Assembly (NCBI GenBank): GCA_043810345.1
Contig: JBDROF010000110.1
Coordinates: forward strand, 1-48,432
DNA length: 48,432 nucleotides
From: QYOJ01 sp043810345
GTDB taxonomy: Bacteria; Bacteroidota; Bacteroidia; Bacteroidales; FEN-979
Direction: 5' to 3'
Under the pieces are notes generated by a model. The model did not search any database. It had not been told where the DNA came from and saw only the letters and a list, made by a program, of their open reading frames with translations. This document shows, in pieces, positions 1 to 8,648 of the stretch. The translations under genes were made by a program, and so were the position numbers. Position 1 is the first letter of the stretch. The number at the start of each line of letters is the position of its first letter.

Positions 1-756
1 AGGATAAGGATCATCGGTTTAATATTTGTTTCCACAACTATAGTGGCATCGACCTTTGGTCAGACACGGGATACCCTTTTCGTTTTTAATCCCATCATAG
101 ATGATATTACGTTGCGGATCCCACCATTGGATGACCTGATCGACTCTGCCATCGTGCATTCACCCAATGTCAAGGCAGTCGATGCGGAAATCTACATGCG
201 GAAATATATGATCAAAACAGCCCGCCGGGATATCCTGACGAACTTTTATCTGGATGCCGGGTTGAACATTTGGTACGAGGACGGTCTGACCCACACCCAA
301 TCAAATTTCGGTGATATCAACTCGGTGCTGGCTAACCGGGATATCTCCGGTTATGCATTGGGCATCAGTGTCCGTATGCCGTTGGATGACCTTATGGATC
401 GCAGGAATAGAGTCAAACACGCCACCAAATTCATGGAACAGGCATTTTCAGAACGGGAGTATCAGATCAGGCTGATGAGGAGAGACATCATTGTGCAATA
501 CAACCGACTGACCATCAATCAGAAAATCCTCAAGATTGCCAATGACAACCAGATCTACATGTCGCTCCAGATGGCTCTGGCCGAAAAAGAGTTCCTGAAC
601 GGTCAGATCGGTCTCTATGAACTGGCCAGGCTGAATGAGATGAACCGGAGAGCAGTAACGGACTTTGAGACATCCCGCAACGAGTTTTACAATGCATACA
701 TGATCTTACAAGAAATCGTTGGTATTAAATTTAACGTGATAAACATTATCGAGTAG
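1..756 (+). CDS. TolC-like outer membrane protein, half-length, 5' end outside window
   Basis: The frame is open from base 1, and the first codons encode a hydrophobic stretch (IIGLIFVSTTIVA) followed by TFGQ, which looks like the core and cleavage region of a signal peptide. The true start therefore lies just outside the window and the GTG at 43 is not the start. The mature part (LDDLIDSAIVHSPNV, then long amphipathic helices with NEMNRRAVTDFE near the end) has the character of the outer membrane efflux protein family. TolC proteins normally run about 400-480 residues with two internal repeats, whereas this one has about 240 after the signal and so one repeat's worth. It overlaps the next gene by one base (TAG/GTG). 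Position beside a Wzz-like protein suggests an export channel or periplasmic partner for polysaccharide. The family call is moderately sure; the role is inferred. Confidence 0.7.
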   Translation, partial: RIRIIGLIFVSTTIVASTFGQTRDTLFVFNPIIDDITLRIPPLDDLIDSAIVHSPNVKAVDAEIYMRKYMIKTARRDILTNFYLDAGLNIWYEDGLTHTQSNFGDINSVLANRDISGYALGISVRMPLDDLMDRRNRVKHATKFMEQAFSEREYQIRLMRRDIIVQYNRLTINQKILKIANDNQIYMSLQMALAEKEFLNGQIGLYELARLNEMNRRAVTDFETSRNEFYNAYMILQEIVGIKFNVINIIE

Positions 757-3446
757 TGAAGCTGATTCATCTGATAAAATTATTGCAAAGGTATATCGTT
801 CTGATCATACTCGTGCCCCTGTTTCTGGCAGCGATTGTCTATCTCTTTACCCGGAAACAGGCCCGCAATTACCGTTCAGAAACTACGGTTTATACCGGTA
901 TTTTCTCAAGATATTCGATACAGCAGGAAATCCAGATAGATTACTTCGCCAGTAACACCGCCTATGACAACCTCATCAACCTGATTAAATCACGGCAAAC
1001 CATGGAACAGGTCTCGGTTCGGTTGCTGGTTCAACACCTGATGCTGGATCACTATGACCCGAAATACATCCAGCAGGAAAATTACGAAGAGTTGCTGGCT
1101 GAAGTCCCCCCCGATATCGTTCAGATCGTCAGGAAATACAAACGAAACCAGAAGCAACAGCCATACTACCGCCCGCCGCAGCAAACCTCTTATTTAGAGG
1201 ATAACACAAGCGATTATCCCTCGGCCTCACCCACCGTGCGAGATGCCGGATACCCGGAGGAGCCCAGAAATCAAACAACCCAGGATTACCACATCGTCCG
1301 GCGCGGGGAAACCATGTATGCCATCGCGAAACGTTACCGGGTTAGTATCGAGAAGCTGATGAATCTGAATGATCTCCAATCATACGAGCTCGCTACCGGG
1401 CAGCGCATCCGGGTTAATGATAACTTCACCCCATCAACCTCAGATTATCCCTACCCTGCCCCGGCCAGACAGAGTGGATATGACACCGCTTTGGGTGACG
1501 ACTATGAGCGGGAGATCGACACAACGCCGTTGATCACCAAACGGTGGATTAGCATCGAACCCGCCTTACTCAAGGAACTTTGGGATACCACCACACCTTA
1601 CGAACGGTGCGTCAGTGAGTTGATGAATTACGGACATTCCAACGATTACAATTATATTTACAGGCTCTGGAATTCTAACAACAAGTTTTACAGCGTTGCT
1701 GCGCTCAATACCGTCACGGTTACACGGATGGAAACCAGTGACCTGCTCACCATCCAATACGTCAATCCCGATCCGGGGATCTGCCAGCAAACCCTCATCA
1801 TTCTGACCGAGGTATTCATCCGGGGTTACAAGGCACTCCGACAGCATCAGTCAGATGCGGTTGTGGCCTATTTCAAGCGGCAGTTGGAAGAGGCTATGCG
1901 AAGGCTACAGAAAGCCGAATACGATCTTCTTGTCTTCAATGAAAAAAACAAGATCATCAACTACTACGAGCAAACCAAAGCCATTGCGGGGATGAAGGAG
2001 GAACTCGACCGGGAATACTCCAATGCCCAGATCGCCTATTCTTCTGCTGACGCTGCCATAAAAATCATAGAGAAAAAACTGGAAGCGCACGCGAGATTGA
2101 CGCTCAACACCAACGCGATCATCGAACTTCGCTCTGAACTTGCGGCCGTGACCATGCAGATCGTCAACATCGAGATCGACCTTGGCAACGATTTGGCCAC
2201 CATCAAGCAGCTGGCAGCCTTGAAATCCCATTCCGAATACCTCAAAAAAGAGATCCGCAAGCAAATAGATCAACTTTATATCATCAATAACAGTGTTGAG
2301 GGTCTTCCGGTGGTAACCCTCCTGAATGCCTGGCTAACCAATGTCATCGCCTACGAAGAGAGTAAAGCAGCCCACCGGGTATTGACAGAGAGAAAGAAAC
2401 AATTCCAGCGCTACTACGATATCTTTGCTCCTTTGGGTGCTGAGATGAAACGGATTGAACGGTTGATCGGCGTGACCGAAGAGGAGTTTCTACAGCTGCT
2501 CCACGACCTGAACCTGGCAAAACTGCGACAACAGGACGCTGAGATGTCCACCAACATCAAAGTGGTTGACCCTCCTTATTATCCTCTGAACCCCATGAAA
2601 TCCAGGGCCATGTTCCTGGTGATCTTAGCCGGATTAATCGGGTTGGTCCTCATCATCGCCATCCTCGTTGCAATGGAGTATTTCGATACCACAGTTAAAA
2701 CGATAGAACGAGCGGAAAGATTACTCAAGTTGAAAGTGGCAGGCATCTATCCGCGGATCACACGAAAATTGCAGTCGGCCGACATGGAATTCATTGTACC
2801 ACGACTGGTAGAGATGTTGGCTCAGAACGTTTCCCTGGCCGTTAAGGAAAAAAAGGTGGAGAATAAAAAGCCAATCATGATCCTCTTCTTCAGTATGTTG
2901 GACGGAGAGGGAAAAACCACGGTCGGTCGTGAACTTTGCAATAAACTGCAATCCTTCGGAGAAAAAGTGCTCTACCTGAATTACTACAACGTGGGGCCAG
3001 AAAGCACCTCCCCCTACTTTGAAAATCTTGCCCAGCCAGGGATTACCGACAATGAGATCCAGTATGAGATCCGAAATACCTTTTTCGATACACAGGAACT
3101 GGAGACACTGATCCCCGGTTTTGATGCTTACAAGCAGGCAGAATATGATTACATTCTTATCGAAATTCCCTCGTTGTTAAACCACCCATTCCCTGTTGAA
3201 TTTGTCCGGATGTTTGATCTCTCACTGCTGGTTATCAGGGCAAACCGCTCCTGGAAAGAGGCAGATATCATATTGCTGGATGCATTCAAACCATTGTGCA
3301 AACAAGAGCCCCAGGTTATTCTCAACGGAGTGGAACTCTTTTTCCTGGATTCCGTTTTCGGAGAAGTCCCGAAACCAAGATCAGAGTTTCGACGGATGAT
3401 AACCAGAATTATTCTTTTCCGGTTCAGAGAAAGAAGCAGGGTCTGA
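756..3446 (+). CDS. Wzz/Wzc-like polysaccharide co-polymerase with LysM insertion and degenerate BY-kinase domain
   Basis: Membrane protein of 896 residues. TM1 is at about 13-31 and TM2 at about 620-643, flanking a long periplasmic part rich in coiled coil (about 370-560), as in Wzz/Wzc chain-length regulators. A LysM module sits at about 178-220 (starting YHIVRRGETMYAIAKRY), between Pro/Tyr-rich linkers. The cytoplasmic C-terminus resembles a bacterial tyrosine kinase/ParA fold: a Walker A-like SMLDGEGKTT at about 713-722, but the A' motif reads VLYLNYYN without the usual Asp, the Walker B position reads ILIEIPS with Glu for Asp, and there is no C-terminal tyrosine cluster. Kinase activity is therefore doubtful, although nucleotide binding may persist. 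The start is GTG overlapping the preceding stop, so the two genes are probably translationally coupled. It probably controls polymer length and links the synthesis machinery to the export channel. Confidence 0.85.
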   Translation: MKLIHLIKLLQRYIVLIILVPLFLAAIVYLFTRKQARNYRSETTVYTGIFSRYSIQQEIQIDYFASNTAYDNLINLIKSRQTMEQVSVRLLVQHLMLDHYDPKYIQQENYEELLAEVPPDIVQIVRKYKRNQKQQPYYRPPQQTSYLEDNTSDYPSASPTVRDAGYPEEPRNQTTQDYHIVRRGETMYAIAKRYRVSIEKLMNLNDLQSYELATGQRIRVNDNFTPSTSDYPYPAPARQSGYDTALGDDYEREIDTTPLITKRWISIEPALLKELWDTTTPYERCVSELMNYGHSNDYNYIYRLWNSNNKFYSVAALNTVTVTRMETSDLLTIQYVNPDPGICQQTLIILTEVFIRGYKALRQHQSDAVVAYFKRQLEEAMRRLQKAEYDLLVFNEKNKIINYYEQTKAIAGMKEELDREYSNAQIAYSSADAAIKIIEKKLEAHARLTLNTNAIIELRSELAAVTMQIVNIEIDLGNDLATIKQLAALKSHSEYLKKEIRKQIDQLYIINNSVEGLPVVTLLNAWLTNVIAYEESKAAHRVLTERKKQFQRYYDIFAPLGAEMKRIERLIGVTEEEFLQLLHDLNLAKLRQQDAEMSTNIKVVDPPYYPLNPMKSRAMFLVILAGLIGLVLIIAILVAMEYFDTTVKTIERAERLLKLKVAGIYPRITRKLQSADMEFIVPRLVEMLAQNVSLAVKEKKVENKKPIMILFFSMLDGEGKTTVGRELCNKLQSFGEKVLYLNYYNVGPESTSPYFENLAQPGITDNEIQYEIRNTFFDTQELETLIPGFDAYKQAEYDYILIEIPSLLNHPFPVEFVRMFDLSLLVIRANRSWKEADIILLDAFKPLCKQEPQVILNGVELFFLDSVFGEVPKPRSEFRRMITRIILFRFRERSRV

Positions 3447-3474
3447 TCTTTCTGCACACTCTGGTGCTTGTGTT

Positions 3475-4899
3475 ATGTTTGCTACGATAAAGAAAATAGC
3501 CCGAGATAAGAATTTCCTGTCTCTGATGGGAAATACCATTACTGCAGCCTTGGGTTTCCTGACCTTCTTTGTCCTTGTCAGAAGCCTGAAGACTGATCCT
3601 TTCGGGGAGTGGGTGCTGTTTATCACGGCGGCCACATTGGTCGACCTCCTGAGATTCGGAATCACACGGGTCGCTCTTACCCGTTTTCTTTCCGGCGTTG
3701 CCTTTGAAAAACGAAAACACTATATAGGCTCCAGCTGGCTGATTGGCCTGATCAGTATCCTGCTCATTTGCATCCTTCTATATCCGGTTCTTATCCTTTT
3801 TCCAGAGCCGATCAGAAATTCTGGATTTTATTTATTTTTTAAATGGTACCCGGTACTGGCCCTTACCAATCTCCCCTGGGGGAACGCTCTTTCCATTTTA
3901 CAGGCGGATGAAAGATTCGGGAGAATCCTGGTGCTCAGGTTCGTCAATGTGGCCGGTTTCCTGCTGTATCTGGTATTGAATTATTTCCTGTGGAAGATGA
4001 GTGCGGAGTGGGTAGTAATATGGTATATCATCACCAATGTCCTCACATCCTTGATTTCAACCGCTTTCAACTGGGACGGAGTGAAATATATCTTTCACGC
4101 AAAAAAGTACTCCAACATTGCCACCATTCAGTTCGGCAAATATTCCATGGGAACCTCTATCGGAAGCAGCCTCTTAAAAAGTGCAGACGCATTCATCATT
4201 GGACTGAGTCCCTTTTTGGGAACTACCGGTGTGGCTTTATACAGTATCCCTATCAAATATACGGAACTGATCGAAATCATCATACGAAGCTTCTCCGCCA
4301 CTGCTTTCCCAAAACTTTCAAAAGCGAGCATTGAGAATGACATCGACCGGTTTAGGAAAATCTTTTATCAATATGCAGGGGCATTAACTCTCCTGGTCAT
4401 TCCGATTGGTATTTTCTTCGCCATATTTGCCAAAGATTTTGTCTATCTCCTCGGGGGGAAGGAATACCTTTCCGTTTCAAGCGAGCTGGGGATTATTATG
4501 CAAATGTTTATCATTTTCTCCTTTCCGCTTTCGATTGATCGCTTCACCGGTATCTCTCTTGATGCACTGAACAAACCTAATAAAAATTTTTACAAAACCA
4601 TTGCCATGACCTCTGCCAATATTGTCGGGGACATCATTGCAGTCTTTCTGATTCATGCTCTCTTTCCCGGGCTGAGTGTCGTATTCATTTTAATTTGTGT
4701 ATCCATCGGTTCCATTGGTTTTGAGATCATCGGCCTGACTCTCGGGATGCATTTTCTGAATAAGGAAATTTCCGTGAAATATGCTCCCATTTTCAAAGAA
4801 GGATTCCTTTTTTACAAGGAATTATATCTTAAAATATTTCAGAAAAAACTATATCTTTATAACCTGACAAAACCAGGATCTAACAATCGGATCGTATGA
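3475..4899 (+). CDS. Wzx-like polysaccharide flippase (MOP superfamily)
   Basis: A 474-residue polytopic protein with about 12-14 hydrophobic helices. It opens with a short basic segment, then GNTITAALGFLTFFVLVRSL, typical of the Polysacc_synt/RfbX-type flippases that move undecaprenyl-linked repeat units across the inner membrane. Its length (usual range 400-500) and position directly after the Wzz-like gene support the role. The ATG at 3475 follows a 28-base gap, and the stop overlaps the next start as ATGA. Substrate specificity cannot be read from sequence. Confidence 0.85.
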   Translation: MFATIKKIARDKNFLSLMGNTITAALGFLTFFVLVRSLKTDPFGEWVLFITAATLVDLLRFGITRVALTRFLSGVAFEKRKHYIGSSWLIGLISILLICILLYPVLILFPEPIRNSGFYLFFKWYPVLALTNLPWGNALSILQADERFGRILVLRFVNVAGFLLYLVLNYFLWKMSAEWVVIWYIITNVLTSLISTAFNWDGVKYIFHAKKYSNIATIQFGKYSMGTSIGSSLLKSADAFIIGLSPFLGTTGVALYSIPIKYTELIEIIIRSFSATAFPKLSKASIENDIDRFRKIFYQYAGALTLLVIPIGIFFAIFAKDFVYLLGGKEYLSVSSELGIIMQMFIIFSFPLSIDRFTGISLDALNKPNKNFYKTIAMTSANIVGDIIAVFLIHALFPGLSVVFILICVSIGSIGFEIIGLTLGMHFLNKEISVKYAPIFKEGFLFYKELYLKIFQKKLYLYNLTKPGSNNRIV

Positions 4900-5762
4900 T
4901 TCCATCAATTACAGTCCCTGAATGGGTAAAAAGAAATATCATTTCTTTCAAGAATATCGAGGATATCCCGGACGAGGTTTTTGATAGGATCAAACAGGGT
5001 CTCGCCTCAAAAAAGGCAGAGGATGCCTATGTAACGATCGGTGTCATCGCATATAATGAGCAGGATAACATTCTTAGCTGCCTGGCCTCTCTTTCGGAAC
5101 AAGAGAGCCCATTCCCCCTCCGTATTATTGTCTCCAATAATAACTCCACAGATCAGACCCAGTATCTTCTGGATAAATGCGGAGCATTCTCCGTGTTCCA
5201 GCCACAACTGGGAATTGGATATGCCCGGCAGGCCGCATTGGATGTTGCCAGGGGGAAGTATTTTCTTTGCGCGGATGCCGATTGCATGTATCCTCCAACC
5301 TGGGCGGAGGAGTTTGCAAAAACACTGGATACCCCGGGAGTTTCTGCAGTATATAGCGTCGATTCATATATTCCTTCCTCCAAAAACAGAATCACCCTTG
5401 CTGTGTATGAGCTGATCAGAGATATCTCCCTGGTTCTCCGGCGAATTAACCGACCCGAACTAAGTGTCGGAGGTGGTAGTTTTGGTATTCCGATGAAACA
5501 GGGAAAAGAAATAGGATGGTACACCCGGATCAAACGGGGTGAAGATGGATCCATGGCGTTTGCATTGAAGCAATATGGAAGAATTAAATTCATAAATTCT
5601 TCCAGGTCCCGGATCTGGACCACATCACGGTCACTGGACCACCAAAGGAGTCTCTATGCCATGGTCATTGAAAAGATCCGGAAAGAATTCAAACGGATTC
5701 ATGTATATCTGTTCCCCGCCAGGAAAGGCTATAAGGACAGAGAGGAGAATATAATTAAATAA
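4896..5762 (+). CDS. Family 2 glycosyltransferase
   Basis: A 288-residue GT-A enzyme. The nucleotide-binding start is VTIGVIAYNEQDNILSCL (about 47-64), followed by NNNSTD and the metal-binding ADADC motif (about 125-129). The acceptor side has GEDGSMAFALKQYGRI. There is no transmembrane segment, so it is probably a peripheral inner-membrane enzyme adding one sugar to the lipid-linked unit. It overlaps the flippase by four bases (ATGA), which indicates co-translation. Donor and linkage are unknown. Confidence 0.88.
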   Translation: MIPSITVPEWVKRNIISFKNIEDIPDEVFDRIKQGLASKKAEDAYVTIGVIAYNEQDNILSCLASLSEQESPFPLRIIVSNNNSTDQTQYLLDKCGAFSVFQPQLGIGYARQAALDVARGKYFLCADADCMYPPTWAEEFAKTLDTPGVSAVYSVDSYIPSSKNRITLAVYELIRDISLVLRRINRPELSVGGGSFGIPMKQGKEIGWYTRIKRGEDGSMAFALKQYGRIKFINSSRSRIWTTSRSLDHQRSLYAMVIEKIRKEFKRIHVYLFPARKGYKDREENIIK

Positions 5763-5774
5763 ATAATTTGTATT

Positions 5775-6377
5775 ATGATAGTTACCATACATCAGCCGGA
5801 ACACTTTCCATACCTGGGCTTTTTTCAGAAAATGAAAGGATCGGATCTGTTTGTGATCCTGGATAATGTGCATTACCGAAAAAACTACTGGGTGAACCGA
5901 AACTGGTTTATTGATGAAAACCAGAATAAGAGTTTTTTTACGATTATCGTGGAACCCAAGGCCACCCATAAGAATATTAATGAGGTCCTTGTGGCTCCGG
6001 AGGCCATGTGGAAAAGAAAATTGCTGACCAAACTCCAATCCCATTACAAACATGATTTCTCCTCGATCTACGAAGGCGAGAAGCTGATCGATATCAACAT
6101 GAAGGGGCTGGAGTTCTGCCGCGAAAAATTGAATATAACCGTCCCTATGGTTTACGCTTCTTCCCTGGGAGTAGATGGCGCAAAATCTGATCTGCTGGTT
6201 GACATCCTGAAAGAAGTTAAAGCAACCCGCTATATATCAGGTTCTTTTGGGAAGGATTACCTGGATCTTGAACTCTTCAGGGATCATGGGATTGAGGTTG
6301 ATTTTTTTGAACCCAACGTAAAAAATTATCATACCACCCTTGAATATATATTTGGATATGATGAATTGATCCTTTAA
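5775..6377 (+). CDS. WbqC-like family protein
   Basis: A 200-residue protein. The opening MIVTIHQPEHFPYLGFFQKM, followed by SDLFVILDNVHYRKNYWVNRN, matches the WbqC-like family (usual length about 200-230), found in O-antigen and capsule clusters. The conserved HQP, the LDN and the WxNRN elements are present. The family's biochemical activity is poorly defined; members often sit near amino-sugar or acyl-sugar genes, and a deacetylase follows here after 11 bases. The family assignment is firm; the role is inferred from the neighbourhood. Confidence 0.85.
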   Translation: MIVTIHQPEHFPYLGFFQKMKGSDLFVILDNVHYRKNYWVNRNWFIDENQNKSFFTIIVEPKATHKNINEVLVAPEAMWKRKLLTKLQSHYKHDFSSIYEGEKLIDINMKGLEFCREKLNITVPMVYASSLGVDGAKSDLLVDILKEVKATRYISGSFGKDYLDLELFRDHGIEVDFFEPNVKNYHTTLEYIFGYDELIL

Positions 6378-6388
6378 ATCTCGAGCCT

Positions 6389-7030
6389 ATGAAAAATATA
6401 CTGGCGGTTGGCGCTCACCCGGATGATGTCGAATTTGGTTGCGCCGGAACACTGGCAAAGCATGTGCATGACGGAGATAAAGTTACCATTGTCCACATGA
6501 CATGCAGCGATAGTATGAACATTTATCATGAAATCGTTGACACCAAGGAGACGAGGAGAAGCGAGGCGGAAACTGCCGCAAAGATCATCGGGGCAGATCT
6601 GATCATCCTGGATTTTCTGGATCAGCTGGTCCCGTTTGATCGGGAGAGTATTTTTGCCATCGAGCGATTGATCAAAGAGCTGAACATAGATACGATTTTT
6701 TCCCACTGGAGCGGGGACTCACACCAGGATCATATCAATACGCTAAAAGTAGTCTTTGCTGCCGGGCGTTATGTCGACAGTATATTTCTCTTCGAACAGG
6801 TCCCCTATCCCAGAGTCGGGAAGATCTTCTCTGAGGTCAATTATTATGTCGATGTATCTGATTACTATCACTTCAAAGAGAAATCGTTGATAGCCCATGA
6901 GTCCCAGGTCGTAGGGAGATATGCAAATAAGATCCTGACCGGGATGAGATCGCTGGCTGAATTCAGGGGGAGCCAATGCAACTGCACGTATGCAGAAGCA
7001 TTTGAAGCAGTCAAACAAATTATCCGGTAA
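6389..7030 (+). CDS. PIG-L/LmbE family deacetylase
   Basis: A 213-residue protein of the zinc-dependent GlcNAc deacetylase family. It has the AHPDD motif at 9-13 (zinc ligands and general base) and the second metal motif HQDH at 112-115. Length is normal. In this cluster it most likely removes an N-acyl group from a nucleotide- or lipid-linked amino sugar. It follows the WbqC-like gene closely and ends 11 bases before the stop of the oppositely oriented polymerase-like gene, with no obvious terminator hairpin between them. Confidence 0.9.
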   Translation: MKNILAVGAHPDDVEFGCAGTLAKHVHDGDKVTIVHMTCSDSMNIYHEIVDTKETRRSEAETAAKIIGADLIILDFLDQLVPFDRESIFAIERLIKELNIDTIFSHWSGDSHQDHINTLKVVFAAGRYVDSIFLFEQVPYPRVGKIFSEVNYYVDVSDYYHFKEKSLIAHESQVVGRYANKILTGMRSLAEFRGSQCNCTYAEAFEAVKQIIR

Positions 7031-7041
7031 CCTGACCGGTT

Positions 7042-8517
7042 TCAGTGGGTAAGAGGAATCCCGGTTGCTCTCTTTTCAGCTATTTCCTTGTCATATAAGG
7101 GTGAAAGGAAAATAAATGCCATGGAGCTGTACATGAGCAAACCCGTTGGCATCTGACCAAATACCCCGTTTCCATAGCTGGAAACCATGGTACCGAAAAT
7201 TCCGCTGATGATCGCAATCATTTTCCCTTGCAACCCCGGATCCCTGATTCTATGCATAATGATATAAGAACCCTTGATCAGGATAAAGGATAATAATCCC
7301 AGGTACAATGTCAGACCCACCACCCCCTGTTCTGCCCAGATTTCCACAAACCAGCTATCGGTTGCTGTATTTGCCAGAAAGGTATTTGGTGAAAACCGTT
7401 GCGCTTTTGCCCCGGCATTTCCAATGCCTCCACCAAATGGCCAGATGGCGAGGTAGGGACGAAGCTTGGCCTGGTTCTCTAACCGGATTATGAGGGAAGG
7501 GTTGTTCGGATCAAAGGCCCCACGCATCCGGCGAATGAAGAAAATATCCTGTCCGAGAAAGGTGTACCGGAAAAAGAAGAATACCGCAGCTGCCATAGCA
7601 ACACCAATAAAGAATAGTTTGAAGTTCCTGTTCAGGAGGAGCCAAAAGACACCTGTTCCGGCCAACACTCCCCAAATCCCCCTGGTACCTGAGATGAGCA
7701 TGCCATAGAAACAAAAAATTGCGACGATAATAAAGATCGCCCGTTCTCTGAAACTTTTTGTCGTAAAAGCGATGATAAGGGCAACCATTGCGGTGTGGCC
7801 CTGCGAAGCGCCAAACTGTCCTGCATCACTGAAGAATGAAAACACCCGGAGCTTTCCGAAAATAATGTGAGTGGTATGCCCAACCACATCCAGCCAGCGC
7901 ATCTCATACGGGTCAAGCCCGATGTATAACTGCATCGCCCCCTTCAACGCCCCAAGAACTCCAAAGAACATCCAGATATAGATGAACACCATAAAGTACT
8001 TGTACTTATCCATCAGGATAAACACCAGGATAACTGTCATAAGCATATACAAGCTGATACCTCTCACATGATAAATCCAGGCTAACCGGCTGGCAACCAC
8101 GGGATTGACAAATTCAAAAAGAGAATATCCAAACCATATCAGCGCCACCTTAACTACCGGATTATTCAACCGGCTCCAGTCAAACTTTTCGTTGAAATAC
8201 TTAAAAAAAACGGAAATGTATGTAAGAGCAAGGAATCCATCCACCAGCAATCCGAAAGGGGCAAACAGGACATACCGGCTAAGACCTAACGCAATAAAAT
8301 TCACCACGTAAACGGTAAAGAAACTCACCAAAGGATTTTCAAACACCTTGATCAGAAAAAAAAACGCAAATGGCAAAACCAATAACATGGCTACGGCCAT
8401 CATCCCGTTTTCAGCAATGAAAAAACCCACCCCAATCAGACTGATAAACAAAAGGAGAAGGACTAACAGGTTGTTTATCTGAGCGGATCCTGTTTTGATA
8501 GCGAATTGGTTTTCCAT
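7042..8517 (-). CDS. O-antigen polymerase/ligase-like membrane protein (Wzy/WaaL type)
   Basis: A polytopic protein with about 11-12 hydrophobic helices and a periplasmic loop containing GGGIGNAGAKAQRFSPNTFL followed by DSWFVEIWAEQGVVGLTLYL, the layout of the O-antigen ligase/Wzy_C family. It probably polymerises repeat units or attaches finished polymer. The reading frame stays open to a TTG at 8619, but the ATG at 8517 (protein MENQFAIKTG, 491 residues) is preferred because a good Bacteroidota promoter lies at 8595-8624, putting transcription start downstream of that TTG. It is the only gene of the sugar cluster on the reverse strand. Polymerase versus ligase cannot be decided. Confidence 0.85.
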   Translation of the reverse strand: MENQFAIKTGSAQINNLLVLLLLFISLIGVGFFIAENGMMAVAMLLVLPFAFFFLIKVFENPLVSFFTVYVVNFIALGLSRYVLFAPFGLLVDGFLALTYISVFFKYFNEKFDWSRLNNPVVKVALIWFGYSLFEFVNPVVASRLAWIYHVRGISLYMLMTVILVFILMDKYKYFMVFIYIWMFFGVLGALKGAMQLYIGLDPYEMRWLDVVGHTTHIIFGKLRVFSFFSDAGQFGASQGHTAMVALIIAFTTKSFRERAIFIIVAIFCFYGMLISGTRGIWGVLAGTGVFWLLLNRNFKLFFIGVAMAAAVFFFFRYTFLGQDIFFIRRMRGAFDPNNPSLIIRLENQAKLRPYLAIWPFGGGIGNAGAKAQRFSPNTFLANTATDSWFVEIWAEQGVVGLTLYLGLLSFILIKGSYIIMHRIRDPGLQGKMIAIISGIFGTMVSSYGNGVFGQMPTGLLMYSSMAFIFLSPLYDKEIAEKRATGIPLTH

Positions 8518-8594
8518 GTCAGAATACAAAAATGCAATTACCTTTGAAAAATCAAATTTAATAAAATCTTGAAAAAAATGTTGTGTATTTGTGC

Positions 8595-8624
8595 CAAATT
8601 TACTATTATTAATCACCAATACAA
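8595..8624 (-). promoter_or_regulatory. Putative Bacteroidota promoter for the polymerase-like gene
   Basis: On the reverse strand, TTG (8622-8624), a 19-base spacer, then TAAATTTG (8595-8602) matches the TTTG/TTG-N17-23-TAnnTTTG pattern of Bacteroidota vegetative promoters. A second TAAATTTG on the same strand lies at 8553-8560 without a clear -33 partner. The region is AT-rich and lies between divergent genes. Confidence 0.5.
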
Positions 8625-8648
8625 TCTGAGGGTTTTAATATTTCGGAG

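Noticed and set aside
43..756. GTG at 43 as the start of the TolC-like gene
   Set aside because: The frame is open to base 1 and the upstream codons complete a signal peptide, so the gene begins outside the window.
5041..5415. 124-codon open frame inside the GT2 gene in another frame
   Set aside because: It lies wholly within a well-supported glycosyltransferase and shows no domain features.
8518..8619. TTG at 8619 as the start of the polymerase-like gene
   Set aside because: It lies upstream of a good promoter -7 element on the same strand, and the extra 34 residues are not membrane-like; ATG at 8517 fits better.
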